A stretch of 64,000 nt of DNA from Actinokineospora globicatena (lineage in GTDB: Bacteria > Actinomycetota > Actinomycetes > Mycobacteriales > Pseudonocardiaceae): positions 372,001 to 436,000 of the forward strand of contig NZ_JAMTCR010000002.1 of NCBI RefSeq assembly GCF_024171945.1. The letters are read 5' to 3'. The notes below the pieces were generated by a model, which saw nothing but the letters and a program-made list of their open reading frames with translations, had not been told where the DNA came from and ran no database searches. Positions 44,413-54,428 of this stretch are shown here, in pieces. The position numbers and the translations under genes were made by a program. Position 1 is the stretch's first letter. The number at the start of each line of letters is the position of its first letter.

Positions 44413-46293
44413 GTGAAACGAACACCACGGTCCTGGGGTCTGATGGCTCTGGCCGCGGCCACGGTGTTGGTGCCGCTCGGCGCCACCATCGCGAACGCGG
44501 CGCAGTCGACCGCCGGTGCCCCGGCGAACGCCCCTGCCGCGAGCTACCTGGGTGACAACGTCCCCGCCAACATTGGCGATGCCACCCCCTCGTTCGTTGG
44601 CGGCACGGACGCCACCGTGAGCGAGTTCCCGGGCATCATCGCTGGCATCCGCGCAGGTGGCACTCGTCCCCAGGGCCAGACCTGCACCGGTACCGTCGTC
44701 GCGCCCCGCAAGATCCTCATCGCCGCGCACTGCGCCGACGCCGCGGGCGACAAGTCGTTCGTCTACGGCCTCGACGACCTCAAGGACTACAACAACGGCT
44801 CCGGGTCCGGGTTCGCCGTCAAGGCGGTCAGCTACAAGAAGCACCCGAAGTACGTCAACTTCGACCAGGGCTACGACGTCGCCGTCGTGACCGTGGACAA
44901 GGACATCGCGCTCAAGGGTGGTGCGGCGTTCCCGGCGTTCGCCACCTCGGCCGACGCGGGTGGCGCTGCCCCCGGCAAGACCGGCCAGGGCTTCGGCTAC
45001 GGCAAGAAGGACTTCAACGACAACTCCGCCGACGTCACCCTGGACAAGGCGAGCCTGCCGATCGTCAACGGCGACTCCGTCTGCCAGGGCGTCGGCGCCG
45101 GGTTCAAGTCCGCTTACATGATCTGCGCGGGCTACTCCGACGGCCGGATCACCATCCTGCCCGGCGACAGCGGTGGCCCGCTGATCGTCAACAACAAGAT
45201 CTACGGCGTCGCGTCCTGGAGCCGGTCGGACTTCAAGTGGTACAGCGTCTACGGCCGCCTCGACAACGAGATGGGCGACTGGGTCAAGTCGGAGGTCGGC
45301 ACCGTCGACCCGCCGACCGGTGACTTCGGCGTCAGCGTGACCCCGAGCAGCGGCTCCGTCGCCGCAGGCAAGTACCTGTCCGCCACCGTCAACACCACCG
45401 CGGGTTCCGGCGGTGCCGAGAACGCGACGCTGTCGGCCTCCGGCCTGCCCAGCGGCGTGCAGGCGGTCTTCCAGCCGACCTCGGTGACCACCGGCGGTTC
45501 GGCGAAGCTGACCTTCGACGCCAGTGCCTCGGCGCCGAACGGCACCTACGAGGTCACCATCACCGCGAGCACCTCCAGCGGCAAGACGGCCTCGGGCAAG
45601 TACTCGCTGACCATCACCGGCGGCGGCGAGCCGCCCGTCGGTGACTTCACCCTCTCGGCCTCGCCGAGCAGCGTGAAGGCGGCCAAGGGCAAGTACATCT
45701 CCACCACCATCAGCTCCGCCGGTGGCAGCCGCGGCCAGACCATCAACCTGACCGCCTCCGGTGTCCCGACCGGTGTGAAGGCCGTCTTCCAGCCGACCTC
45801 GGTCACCGCTGGTGGTTCGTCCAAGCTGACCCTCGACGTGTCGTCCACCGCGGTGGCGGGCACCTCGAACATCACCGTCACCGGCACCGATGCCAACGGC
45901 AAGACGGCCACCACCTCGGTCTCGCTGACCGTGGAGGGCACCACCGAGCCGCCGACCGGTGACGTCACCGTCACCGCGACCCCGTCCTCGGGCAGCGGCT
46001 GGGCGGGCCAGCTCGTGCAGACCTCGGTCAAGGCCAGCGGCGGGACCGGCAGCCTGCGGCTGACCGCGACCGGCGCCCCGACCGGCACCCAGGTCACGTT
46101 CAACCCGGCGACCATCGCCCAGAACGGCACCAGCAACGTCTGGTTCTTCACCAACTTCCAGACCCCGGTCGGCACCTACCCGATCACCATCACGGCCACC
46201 TCGGCCGACGGGAAGACCGGCAAGACCACGTTCACGCTGACCGTCACCCGCTTCGGTGCGTTCAACGCGGGCACCGCAAGGATCCCCAGCTGA
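44413..46293 (+). CDS. Secreted S1-family serine protease with three C-terminal Ig-like repeats
   Basis: 626 residues with a signal peptide (cleavage near 30, after ANAA). The trypsin-fold domain (about 60-295) has its triad at H106 (IAAHC), D155 (YDVAVV) and S253 (LPGDSGGP). The residue six before the serine is threonine, not the aspartate of true trypsins. Three related beta-sandwich repeats of about 100 residues follow (from about 303, 407 and 509), each starting (P)-TGDF/V and containing GV-AVFQPTSVT-GGS-KLT or a variant. These repeats resemble bacterial Ig-like spacers that bind the cell surface or substrate. ATG with GGAAAGGA upstream. Confidence 0.9.
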   Translation: MKRTPRSWGLMALAAATVLVPLGATIANAAQSTAGAPANAPAASYLGDNVPANIGDATPSFVGGTDATVSEFPGIIAGIRAGGTRPQGQTCTGTVVAPRKILIAAHCADAAGDKSFVYGLDDLKDYNNGSGSGFAVKAVSYKKHPKYVNFDQGYDVAVVTVDKDIALKGGAAFPAFATSADAGGAAPGKTGQGFGYGKKDFNDNSADVTLDKASLPIVNGDSVCQGVGAGFKSAYMICAGYSDGRITILPGDSGGPLIVNNKIYGVASWSRSDFKWYSVYGRLDNEMGDWVKSEVGTVDPPTGDFGVSVTPSSGSVAAGKYLSATVNTTAGSGGAENATLSASGLPSGVQAVFQPTSVTTGGSAKLTFDASASAPNGTYEVTITASTSSGKTASGKYSLTITGGGEPPVGDFTLSASPSSVKAAKGKYISTTISSAGGSRGQTINLTASGVPTGVKAVFQPTSVTAGGSSKLTLDVSSTAVAGTSNITVTGTDANGKTATTSVSLTVEGTTEPPTGDVTVTATPSSGSGWAGQLVQTSVKASGGTGSLRLTATGAPTGTQVTFNPATIAQNGTSNVWFFTNFQTPVGTYPITITATSADGKTGKTTFTLTVTRFGAFNAGTARIPS

Positions 46294-46307
46294 TCACCTG
46301 ACTGGCC

Positions 46308-46355
46308 AGGGACGGCAGGCCCCCACCCGGGGGTCTGCCGTCCTTGCCGTTTTTT
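46308..46355 (+). terminator. Terminator of the first S1 protease gene
   Basis: GGACGGCAG with CCCCC pairs with GGGGG and CTGCCGTCC across a short loop. It is followed at 46350 by a run of six T residues, the clearest intrinsic terminator in the window. Confidence 0.9.
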
Positions 46356-46370
46356 CCGTGGGAGGTACCA

Positions 46371-47288
46371 ATGCAGCCATTCCGCATCGGCGACCCAGTG
46401 CCGCTGGAGACGTTCCCGACGGTGCTCTCGGGCGCCATCGAGCGCAGCGGGCTGAGCCTGGAGCACCTGCAGCGCAAGCTCGCCAACGAGGGGATCCGGG
46501 TCAGCCTGTCCACCCTCAGCTACTGGCGCCGCGGCCGCACCCGACCCGAGCGACCGGAGTCGCTGCGGGCGGTGGAGGTCATCGAGGAGGTGCTGAAGCT
46601 GCCGCACGGGTACCTGGTGGCCCTCCTGGGGCCCCGCAAGCCCCGTGGGCGGTGGGTGGCCAGGGGCGGGCTCGTGCGGCCGCACGAGTCGTTGTGGGAC
46701 AGCACGAACGGCCTCGCCCCGGTGCTCTCCGAGCTCTCGGAGCCCGCGCCGGGTGAACTGACCTACCTGAGCGTGCACGACCAGCACTTCCTGGACCACA
46801 ACGGCCGCGACGTCCGCACCAGGGTCCGGATGCTCATCCGGTCCGAAGTGGACCACCTGCGGTCGATGGTCGTGCTGCACCGCGCCGAGGAGACGGACCG
46901 GGCCCTGCCCGCCATCCTCACCGGCTCCGGTTGCGCTGTCGGCCGGGTGCGCCCGGTTACCGCCAGCCGCTTCACGGTGGCGGAGGTGCTGTTCGACCGT
47001 TCGTTGTCAGCAGGGCAAACCGCGGTGTTCGAGTACGAGGTGCGCTGGTTCGGGCAGGCCCGTTCCAGCCGCTTCTCCCGTGGCTCGCGCCGCGCGTTCC
47101 GGGACTACCTGGCCGAGGTGAACTTCCACCCGTCGACGCTGCCGACGTCCTGCTATGCGTACGCGCAGGAGTCGGCGGAGGAGCCGGAGGTGCACCGGGA
47201 GACGCTGGAGCCGGGCTCTTACGGCGGCGTCCACACGGCGGTACAGGGCTCGGAGTCGGCCATCCACGGCATCAGGTGGACCTGGTAA
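46371..47288 (+). CDS. XRE-like DNA-binding protein with large uncharacterised C-terminal domain
   Basis: 305 residues from the ATG at 46371, with GGAGG five bases upstream. An N-terminal helix-turn-helix-like region (TFPTVLSGAIERSGLSLEHLQRKLANEG, VSLSTLSYWRRGRTRPERPES) is followed by about 200 residues of unknown fold. That part is beta-rich: LTYLSVHDQHFLDHNGRDVRTRVRMLIRSEVD, YEVRWFGQARSS, CYAYAQE. The C-terminal half may sense a ligand. Its place inside the exoprotease island suggests a role there, but this is inference. Confidence 0.75.
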   Translation: MQPFRIGDPVPLETFPTVLSGAIERSGLSLEHLQRKLANEGIRVSLSTLSYWRRGRTRPERPESLRAVEVIEEVLKLPHGYLVALLGPRKPRGRWVARGGLVRPHESLWDSTNGLAPVLSELSEPAPGELTYLSVHDQHFLDHNGRDVRTRVRMLIRSEVDHLRSMVVLHRAEETDRALPAILTGSGCAVGRVRPVTASRFTVAEVLFDRSLSAGQTAVFEYEVRWFGQARSSRFSRGSRRAFRDYLAEVNFHPSTLPTSCYAYAQESAEEPEVHRETLEPGSYGGVHTAVQGSESAIHGIRWTW

Positions 47289-47450
47289 CCGCGGCGGCCC
47301 CTCGAACTGACTGACCATCCGCGACGGTCGTCAGCTGGGAGGCGAGGGGCGGCCGTTGCCCACTTTCCCTTCATAGCAAGGCACAGGCGCAGCGGGAGTT
47401 CACCTGAACCCCGCTGCTTTGCCATGTCCCGAGCTACTTGCCCCACCACG

Positions 47451-47492
47451 AGCGAGAACCCCGGAGCCGTATGGGCCTCCGGGGTTCTCGCT
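47451..47492. terminator. Bidirectional hairpin between XRE gene and first subtilase
   Basis: AGCGAGAACCCCGGAG (47451-47466) pairs perfectly over 16 bp with CTCCGGGGTTCTCGCT (47477-47492) around a 10-nt loop. It ends transcripts from both convergent genes. Confidence 0.85.
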
Positions 47493-47509
47493 GTAGGGCT
47501 ACGGCAGCC

Positions 47510-49093
47510 TTAGACCGTGAGGGTCCAGGTGTCGATGTTGCCCGTGTCGTAGGTGTAGATGTCGGTCACCTGCAGCTTCCAGGTGCCGTTGCGGTTCTCC
47601 GCCGAGGCGTCCACCGTGAAGGTCTGGTGGATGCCGGTGGCGGAGCTGGCGCCACCCGCGCGCTGCAGGCTGTAGGCCTGGCCGGACGGGCCGATCAGCA
47701 GGACGTTCAGGTCACCGGTGTAGGTGTGGTTGATGTCGACCTTCACCGAGGTGGTGGTCGGCGCCTTGCCGGTGCAGTTGGCGATGGTCACCGAGGAGGA
47801 GACCGCGGAGCCGCCGTCGGGGATGGTGACGTCGTCGCCGTTGGTGCCCGGACCGCAGGTCGGGTCCGGGTCCGGGCCGGGGCCGCCGGTGATGAAGCCG
47901 CTGTAGAGCAGCTTGTTCGGCGAGCCGGAGCCCGGGTTGGTGACCTTGCCGCTGGTGGCGTTGTTCACCAGCGCGTCGCGCAGCGCCTGCGGGCTGGCCG
48001 ACGGGTTGGCCGACAGGTACAGCGCCGCGACGCCCGCGACGTGCGGGGTGGCCATCGAGGTGCCGGACATGTTGGTGGCGCTGCCGTTGAGGCCGAGCGA
48101 GGTGATGCCGTCACCCGGGGCGAAGATGTCGGTGCACGTGCCGTAGTTCGAGAACGAGGCACGCGCGTCGTTCGACGAGGTCGCGTTGACGGTGATCAGC
48201 GCGGCAACCTTGGCGGGACCGGTGGAGCAGGCGTCGGTCGAGCTGTTGCCCGAGGCGACGGCCATCTGGACACCGGAGTTGACCATGCCCGCGAGCGCGT
48301 CGTTGCCGAGGTCGGCGGTGTCGAAGGTCCACGAGGCGTTGACCACCGCGGGCTTCTGCGCGTTGGCGGTGATCCACTCGATGGCCTTGACACCGGCGGA
48401 GTCCGGGCCGTTGCCGGTGCAGCTGGTGCCGAGCATGCGGACCGAGACCAGCTTGACCTTCTTGGCCACGCCGTAGGTCTTGGAGCCGATGGTGCCCGAC
48501 ACGTGCGTGCCGTGCCCGGAGCAGTCCTGGCCGTTCTGGCCGTCCTCGATGAAGTCGGCGCCAACGGAGGCGCGCCCCTCGAAGTCGGCCAGCCCGGTCT
48601 TGATGCCGGTGTCGGTGACGTAGACGGTCACGTTCGACGCGCCACCGCTGGGGTAGTTGTACTTCTTGTCCAGCGGCAGGTTCGCCTGGTCGACTCGGTC
48701 CAAGCCCCAGGTGGGGTTGTCCTGGACGTCGAGCGCCTTGGCCGTGCCGTCCTGGTAGACCTTCTTGACCGCGGGGTCGGCGGCGAGCTGGCGGGCCTTG
48801 GTGTCGCTGAGGCCCTTCACCTGGAAGCCCTGCATGGACTTGGAGAACACGTAGTCCAGGTTGCCGCCGTACTTCTGGACCAGGGCGCTGGAGGCGGCCT
48901 GGATGCTGGCGGCGGACGCGGCTGCGGTCGGCTTCAGGGAGACGATGAAGCTGTTGCCCGCGGCGGGCTGCTTGGCCCGCACGAAGTCGGCTTCCGCGGC
49001 GGTCGCCGGGGTGGCCACAGCCACCAGGGCGGCGGCCACAGCCGCGGCACCGAACGCCGCGAGCACGACGCGCCCGCGAGTGGATCGTTGCAT
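47510..49093 (-). CDS. Secreted S8 subtilisin-like protease with I9 propeptide and P domain (copy 1)
   Basis: 527 residues from the ATG at 49093. It has a signal peptide (to about 33) and an I9-type propeptide (about 45-125, with FIVSLKP and AVKKVYQDG). The catalytic domain has D161 (VTDTG), H194 (GHGTHVSG), the oxyanion N283 and S346 (GTSMATPHVAG). A short Pro/Asp linker leads to a proprotein-convertase P domain (about 418-527) ending NGTWKLQVTDIYTYDTGNID and TWTLTV. It is an extracellular endoprotease matured by cleavage of its propeptide. The gene next door (49253) is a tandem paralogue of the same layout. Confidence 0.95.
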   Translation of the reverse strand: MQRSTRGRVVLAAFGAAAVAAALVAVATPATAAEADFVRAKQPAAGNSFIVSLKPTAAASAASIQAASSALVQKYGGNLDYVFSKSMQGFQVKGLSDTKARQLAADPAVKKVYQDGTAKALDVQDNPTWGLDRVDQANLPLDKKYNYPSGGASNVTVYVTDTGIKTGLADFEGRASVGADFIEDGQNGQDCSGHGTHVSGTIGSKTYGVAKKVKLVSVRMLGTSCTGNGPDSAGVKAIEWITANAQKPAVVNASWTFDTADLGNDALAGMVNSGVQMAVASGNSSTDACSTGPAKVAALITVNATSSNDARASFSNYGTCTDIFAPGDGITSLGLNGSATNMSGTSMATPHVAGVAALYLSANPSASPQALRDALVNNATSGKVTNPGSGSPNKLLYSGFITGGPGPDPDPTCGPGTNGDDVTIPDGGSAVSSSVTIANCTGKAPTTTSVKVDINHTYTGDLNVLLIGPSGQAYSLQRAGGASSATGIHQTFTVDASAENRNGTWKLQVTDIYTYDTGNIDTWTLTV

Positions 49094-49252
49094 GATGAGG
49101 AGGTCCTTCCACGATGGTCGACAGCCGTGCGCGCACGGCCGAACAGGGTGTTCGCCCTTCATGGACCGGGCACCCGGCGCTTGGAGTCGCACCGCGCGCC
49201 GGGTGCCCGGGGTCTCGCGCTGCCGCCGGGGACCGGCGGCCACTGGAACGCC

Positions 49253-50845
49253 TTAGAAGGTCAGGGTCCAGGTGTCGATGGTGCCGACGTCGTAGGTCAT
49301 CACGTCGGTGACCTGGAGCTTCCAGGTCCCGTTGCGGTTCTCCGCGGAGGCGTCGACGGTGAAGGTCTCGTGGATGCCTGCGGCGGAGCTGGCGCCACGG
49401 GCCTTCTTCAGGTTGTAGGTCGCGCCCGACGGGCCGATCAGGTCGACGACCAGGTCACCGGTGTAGGTGTGGTTGATGTCGACCTTGACCTTGGTGCCGG
49501 TCGAGGCCTTGCCGGTGCAGTTGGACACCGTCACCGGGGAGTTCACCGCGGTGCTGGTGTCCGGGATGGACACGTCGGCGCCGTTGGTGACCGCGTCGCA
49601 GGTGCCCGGCTCGGGGTCGGGGTTGCCGCCGCCGATGAAGCTGACGTTGAGCAGCTTGTTGGGCGAGCCCTTGAGGTCGGTGATCTTGCCGGAGGTGGCG
49701 TTGTTCACCAGCGCGTCGCGGACCTGGGCCGGGGTGGCCGAGGGGTTCGCCGACAGGTAGAGCGCGGCAGCGCCTGCCACGTGCGGGGTGGCCATCGAGG
49801 TGCCGTTCATCGTCGCCGTGCTGCCACCGTTCTTGGTGGACAGGATGGCCGAGCCGGGGGCGAAGATGTCCAGGCAGGTGCCGTAGTTGGACTCCAACGA
49901 GCCCGCGGTCCAGATGGAGCGCTTGTCGGCGTTGTCGCTGGCGCCGACGGTGATCGCCTCGGGGACGCGCGCCGGGCTGGTGTTGCAGGCGTCGCCCGCG
50001 TTGTTGCCCGCCGCGAGGGCGAAGGTCACGCCTGCGGAGATGCCGCGCTTGATCGCGTTGTCGACCGAGGTGTCCGCGCCGCCGCCGAGGCTCATGTTGG
50101 CCACAGCGGGCTTCTTGGCGTTCTGCGCCACCCAGTCGATGCCCTTGATGATGACCGAGTACGCGCCGTTGCCGGAGCAGTCGAGCACGCGGACCGCGAC
50201 CAGGTTGACCTTCTTGGCCACGCCGTAGGTGTTCGAGCCGACGGTGCCCGCCACGTGCGTGCCGTGGCCCTGGCAGTCCGAGGCGTCGGCGTCGTTGTCG
50301 ATGAAGTCGTAGCCGTCCTTGGCGCGACCCTCGAACTCGGTGTGCGCCTTGTAGATGCCGGTGTCCAGGATGTACGCGGTCACGTTGGAGGCCGTGTTGG
50401 CGTAGGTGTACTTCTGGTCCAGCGGCAGGTTCGTCTGGTCGATGCGGTCCAGACCCCAGGTCGGGTTGGTCTGCGTGTCCGACATCCGGGCGACGCCGTC
50501 CTGCTGGACGTAGGCCACCGACGGGTCGGCGGCGAGCCGCTTGGCGGCGGCCTCGTCCAGCTTCACCGCGAAGCCGCGCAGCGAGGCGACGTAGGTGTTG
50601 CTGACCTTGCCGCCGTGCTTGCGGGCGAGGTCGAGCGCCTTGGCGTTGGTGGTCGGCGCGTCGGAGGCGCCGTCCTTGAACACCACGATGTAGCTGCCCG
50701 CGATGGGCTGCGCGGCGCTCAGGATCGAGCCGGTGGCCTGCTGGGCCGCCGCGGGACTGGTCACCGCGGCCACGACGGCCAGCGCCGTCGCGCCCGCAGC
50801 CACCCCGGCTACGACAACCCGACTGGTCTTGCGATCAAGTCGCAT
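49253..50845 (-). CDS. Secreted S8 subtilisin-like protease with I9 propeptide and P domain (copy 2)
   Basis: 530 residues from the ATG at 50845, with GGAGAAG six bases upstream; a frame extension to 51034 has no signal-like sequence and is rejected. It has a signal peptide (to about 34) and an I9 propeptide (about 50-120). D161 (LDTG), H194 (GHGTHVAG), N281 and S350 (GTSMATPHVAG) form the active site. The P domain covers about 420-530. It is a tandem paralogue of the gene at 47510, from which it differs mainly in the propeptide and surface loops. It lies upstream of that gene on the same strand with 159 bp between, and is divergent from the LAL regulator. Confidence 0.95.
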   Translation of the reverse strand: MRLDRKTSRVVVAGVAAGATALAVVAAVTSPAAAQQATGSILSAAQPIAGSYIVVFKDGASDAPTTNAKALDLARKHGGKVSNTYVASLRGFAVKLDEAAAKRLAADPSVAYVQQDGVARMSDTQTNPTWGLDRIDQTNLPLDQKYTYANTASNVTAYILDTGIYKAHTEFEGRAKDGYDFIDNDADASDCQGHGTHVAGTVGSNTYGVAKKVNLVAVRVLDCSGNGAYSVIIKGIDWVAQNAKKPAVANMSLGGGADTSVDNAIKRGISAGVTFALAAGNNAGDACNTSPARVPEAITVGASDNADKRSIWTAGSLESNYGTCLDIFAPGSAILSTKNGGSTATMNGTSMATPHVAGAAALYLSANPSATPAQVRDALVNNATSGKITDLKGSPNKLLNVSFIGGGNPDPEPGTCDAVTNGADVSIPDTSTAVNSPVTVSNCTGKASTGTKVKVDINHTYTGDLVVDLIGPSGATYNLKKARGASSAAGIHETFTVDASAENRNGTWKLQVTDVMTYDVGTIDTWTLTF

Positions 50846-50960
50846 CTGGGCTTCTCCATTCCGCTCCTCCGGGTGGTGGGCACCACCCAGGGGTGTGGCT
50901 GCCTGGCAGGGTTGGTAACTGACAGCCACTTGCGGATCACCATCGAGGGGCGCGGCAGGA

Positions 50961-51004
50961 CGAACAATCCGGATATCGGTACGTAGGGATACCCGTCTTT
51001 CACC
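50961..51004 (+). promoter_or_regulatory. Shared cis element, copy A
   Basis: CGAACAATCCGG at 50961, then GTAGGGATAC at 50983-50992 and TCTTT at 50996-51000. It lies between the divergent subtilase copy 2 and LAL regulator genes. The same blocks at the same spacing occur at 54429 and, inverted, at 44324. Confidence 0.75.
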
Positions 51005-51120
51005 TAAGATCAACTTCTCAGTCCGTGACATCATGGAGTTTCAGATCACGGGCAGGCCGCCTAGGCTCGCCAAAACCCCATCGGGTGCGGTAGCGGACAC
51101 GTCGGTTGGGAGGGGTGTTG

Positions 51121-54030
51121 ATGAGCCGGACACCGAGGCCGGGCGTGCGGCGCCAGGACGCGACCGGACTGATGCGGACCAGCTCGCCGGTGCTGGTCGG
51201 CCGGGGTGACCAGCTCGGCGCGCTGCTGGCCGCCGTGCCGAGGCAGCCCGCGGTGATCATGATCGAGGGCGAGGCCGGTGTCGGGAAATCGCGCCTGGTG
51301 CGCGAACTGCTCGACTCCGAGCTCGGTCCGATGGCCGTCCTCATGGGCTACTGCCAACCCGTCGGCGAGCCGTTCCCGTACGGGGCCGTGCTGGAGGCGC
51401 TGCGCGACGCGACCGACCGGTTGGCCCGCAACCACCCGAGGCTGAGCCCGGTGGCGGGCGTGATCGGACCGCTGCTGCCCGAACTCGCCGAGTACCTGCC
51501 CGAGCCGCCCGCGCCGACCGGCGACCCGCGCACGGAGCGGCACCGGTTGTTCCGCGCCATGCGCGAGTTGATCAGCGTGCTCGGCCCGGTCCTGCTCGTG
51601 GTGGAGGACCTGCACTGGGCCGACGACGGTTCCCGGCAGCTGCTGCGGTTCCTGATGGGCGACCCGCCCGCCAATCTGTCCATTGTGGTCACTTACCGGC
51701 GCGAGGACGTGCCGGGCGGGGTGCCGCTGGGGTCGGCGTACCGGCCGCCGAGCGGGATCACCAGCGTGCTGCTCGAGCTCGGTCCGCTCGACGTGGACGA
51801 GGTGCGGGCGCTGACCTCGGCGATCCTCGACGAGGAGGCCGTGTCGGCGGAGTTCGCCACGAAGCTGCACGAGCGCACCGCGGGCATCCCGTTCGTGGTC
51901 GAGGAGACGCTGCGGGCGCTGCGCAACCCGGCTGGCGCGGTGCACGCCGACGGCGCCACCGCGCGCAGGCTGCTGGACAACGTGGACGTTCCGGTGCTGC
52001 TGCGCGACGCGATGGCCGAGCGGTTGGCGGCGCTCCCGACGACCGCGACCCGGCTCGCCCAGGCGGCCGCCGTGCTGGGTGTCCCTGCCCCGGCCGAGCT
52101 GCTCGGCGAGGTCGCCGCGATCGGCGAGAGCCGGGTGCGCGCCGCGCTGACGCACGCGTTGACCGGGCACGTGCTGCACGAGGTCGACTCGGGCCGCTAC
52201 GGGTTCCGCCACGCCCTGGCCCAGCAGGCCGTCTACGACACGCTCAGCGGCCCGGACCGCCAGCAGCTGCACAACCGGGCCATCGAAGCGCTCGACCAGG
52301 TCGAGCCCCGGCCGCTGGTGCAGCTCGCCGAGCACAGCGAGCGCGCGGGTCGCACCGCGGCGTGGTTGCACTACGGCGAGGCCGCCGCCGACCGGGCCGC
52401 CGAGATCGGCGACGCGGGCACGGGGACGGCGCTGCTGCAGCGGTTGCTGGTGGAGCCGACGGTCCCCGCGGCCGATGTGGACCGTCTGGCGATCAAGCTC
52501 GGGCAGGTCGCGCACCTGGGGCTCGACCAGCACGACCCGACCGAGGCGCTGGAGCGGCTGCTGTCGGACCGGCGGCTGTCCACGCCCGCGCGCGGCGAGG
52601 TGCGGCTCTACCGGGGGCTGCTGCTGGTGCGGCAGGCCGGTGGCGTCGAGGAGGCGCGCTCGGAGATCGAGATGGCGATCGCGGACCTGACCGAGCGGCC
52701 GGACCTGGCCGCCAAGGGCGCCGCGGTGCTCGGCCAGCCGTTCATGGGGATGACCCCGATGCGCGAGTTCGAACCGTGGCTGGCGCGCACCGACCGCTAC
52801 CGCGAGGCCACCGACGACAACGAGCTGCGGATCTCGCTGATGGCCAACGAGATGGGCTCCAAGCTGCACACCGGGGACCCGTCCGTGCTGGCCAACCTGG
52901 ACCGGTTGCCCGACACCGTGTCCACGCCGGGCGAGCAGCGGCAGCTGGCCCGCGCGCACTGCAACCTGGCCGACGCGTGCACCTCGACCGGGCACTTCCG
53001 GTTGGCCAACGACCTGCTGCGCAGCGGCCTGCGGTACGCGGCCGAGTGCGGGGCGCCGTTCGTGGTGAGCACCGCGCGGGCGACCAAGGCCCGGCTGGAC
53101 TGGCTGACCGGCGAGTGGGACGGGCTGGCCGAGCGGGCCGGGCGGCTGCTCGACGAGTACCGGGACCTGTTCCCGGTCGCCAGCGAGCTGTGCCTGGTGC
53201 TGGGGTCGTTGGCGATGGCGCGCGGCGAGTGGGCCGAGGCGACCAGCTACCTGACCGAGACCGGCGCGTTCGTGCCGGAGGAGTCGATCGCGCCGGTGGC
53301 CATCGCGGGTTGCGCGGCGCTGGCGACCACCATGCTCTCGCAGGACGAGGTCACCCGCGCCTGCGTCGACGTCGACCGCGGTGTGGGGATCCTGCGCACC
53401 AAGGGGGTCTGGGCCTGGGCGACCGAGCTGGGCCCGGTGGCGGTCGCCGCCTTCCTGGCCGCGGGCCGGGAGATGGACGCGGAGAACCTGATCGAGGACG
53501 TCGCGGCCGGGATCGAGGGCAGGGACGCGCCGATGTCGGTGGCCGCGCTCGCCCAGTGCCGCGGCCGCCTCGCCGAGGCACGCGGCCAGTTGGACGTGGC
53601 GGTGTCGCACTACCGCGAGGCAGTGGACCGCTACGAGCGGTTGCCCGCGCCGTACTTCGCCGCGCTGGTCGCCGAGCGGGAGGCGATCTGCCTGCTGCCC
53701 AGCGACAACGACAAGGCGACCGAGATCCTCTCCACGCTGGTGGACACCTTCGACACCCTCGGCGCCACCCGCGACGCGGCCCGGTGCAGGCACCTGCTGC
53801 GCGGCATGGGCGGCGGCAAGCCGTCACGGCGCGGCAGGCGCGGGTACGGCAACGAGCTGTCGCCGCGCGAGCAGGAGGTCGCGCGGCTGCTGGCGGCGGG
53901 CCACACGAACCGCGAGATCGCCGACGTGCTGTTCCTGTCGCCGCGCACCGTCGAGCAGCACGCGGCCAGAGTCCTGCGCAAGCTCGGCGTGTCCTCGCGC
54001 GCGGAACTGCAAGCCGAGGACTTGGGCTGA
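51121..54030 (+). CDS. LAL-type (MalT-like) ATPase transcriptional regulator with LuxR helix-turn-helix
   Basis: 969 residues from the ATG at 51121, with GGGAGGGG upstream. The STAND-type ATPase has Walker A GEAGVGKS at 50-57 and Walker B VLLVVEDLHWAD near 160-171. A long helical TPR-like middle follows (about 380-890), rich in tandem helices. The C-terminal LuxR helix-turn-helix is LSPREQEVARLLAAGHTNREIADVLFLSPRTVEQHAARVLRKLGVSSR. LAL proteins activate target promoters on binding a small inducer. Position between protease genes and beside copy A of the shared element makes it the prime candidate regulator of the island. Confidence 0.93.
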   Translation: MSRTPRPGVRRQDATGLMRTSSPVLVGRGDQLGALLAAVPRQPAVIMIEGEAGVGKSRLVRELLDSELGPMAVLMGYCQPVGEPFPYGAVLEALRDATDRLARNHPRLSPVAGVIGPLLPELAEYLPEPPAPTGDPRTERHRLFRAMRELISVLGPVLLVVEDLHWADDGSRQLLRFLMGDPPANLSIVVTYRREDVPGGVPLGSAYRPPSGITSVLLELGPLDVDEVRALTSAILDEEAVSAEFATKLHERTAGIPFVVEETLRALRNPAGAVHADGATARRLLDNVDVPVLLRDAMAERLAALPTTATRLAQAAAVLGVPAPAELLGEVAAIGESRVRAALTHALTGHVLHEVDSGRYGFRHALAQQAVYDTLSGPDRQQLHNRAIEALDQVEPRPLVQLAEHSERAGRTAAWLHYGEAAADRAAEIGDAGTGTALLQRLLVEPTVPAADVDRLAIKLGQVAHLGLDQHDPTEALERLLSDRRLSTPARGEVRLYRGLLLVRQAGGVEEARSEIEMAIADLTERPDLAAKGAAVLGQPFMGMTPMREFEPWLARTDRYREATDDNELRISLMANEMGSKLHTGDPSVLANLDRLPDTVSTPGEQRQLARAHCNLADACTSTGHFRLANDLLRSGLRYAAECGAPFVVSTARATKARLDWLTGEWDGLAERAGRLLDEYRDLFPVASELCLVLGSLAMARGEWAEATSYLTETGAFVPEESIAPVAIAGCAALATTMLSQDEVTRACVDVDRGVGILRTKGVWAWATELGPVAVAAFLAAGREMDAENLIEDVAAGIEGRDAPMSVAALAQCRGRLAEARGQLDVAVSHYREAVDRYERLPAPYFAALVAEREAICLLPSDNDKATEILSTLVDTFDTLGATRDAARCRHLLRGMGGGKPSRRGRRGYGNELSPREQEVARLLAAGHTNREIADVLFLSPRTVEQHAARVLRKLGVSSRAELQAEDLG

Positions 54031-54144
54031 ATCTCTCCCGCCACCCGCCCCCTCGTCCCCGCCCGGCATCGTGCCCGACTTGGTCGTTCGTCTCGCGTGC
54101 GTGCCGAGTCGGTGCGGGTGGAGTCCTGCACGGGGGCGGAAACA

Positions 54145-54180
54145 CGAGAAGGACCGTCCGGGGGTGGACGGTCCTCCTCG
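54145..54180 (+). terminator. Terminator of the LAL regulator gene
   Basis: CGAGAAGGACCGTCC (54145-54159) pairs with GGACGGTCCTCCTCG (54166-54180) with one mismatch. It lies 115 bp after the stop codon. Confidence 0.75.
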
Positions 54181-54428
54181 TCGGAACCCGACGGCGGGCG
54201 AGCGGCCCCCTGCATCAAGGACCTCGCCAGACCACGCCAGGCGGTGCCGAGCGCCTGGGTGGGCGCCGCGGGTCCCGGGGTGCGTGGCTCGAGTGACCAC
54301 GTGGCCGGGGGACCTCGGGCGGGGGAGTGACGAGGGCGTGGGCGCCGCTCCCCCGACTTCCCGAGGTTGGCCCGGGGGCCTGGTGGGCCCGCCGTGCTTG
54401 CTGTGAACAGTGCCGGGGGCGGCCCCGG

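Noticed and set aside
47438-50986. Very long open frame (over 1,100 codons) opposite the two subtilases
   Set aside because: The minus strand encodes two clear subtilases. The plus frame is Val/Gly/Arg-rich and repetitive only because the subtilases are paralogous.
51061-53793. Large minus-strand frame opposite the LAL regulator
   Set aside because: Low-complexity product with no motif. The plus strand has Walker and LuxR motifs in frame.
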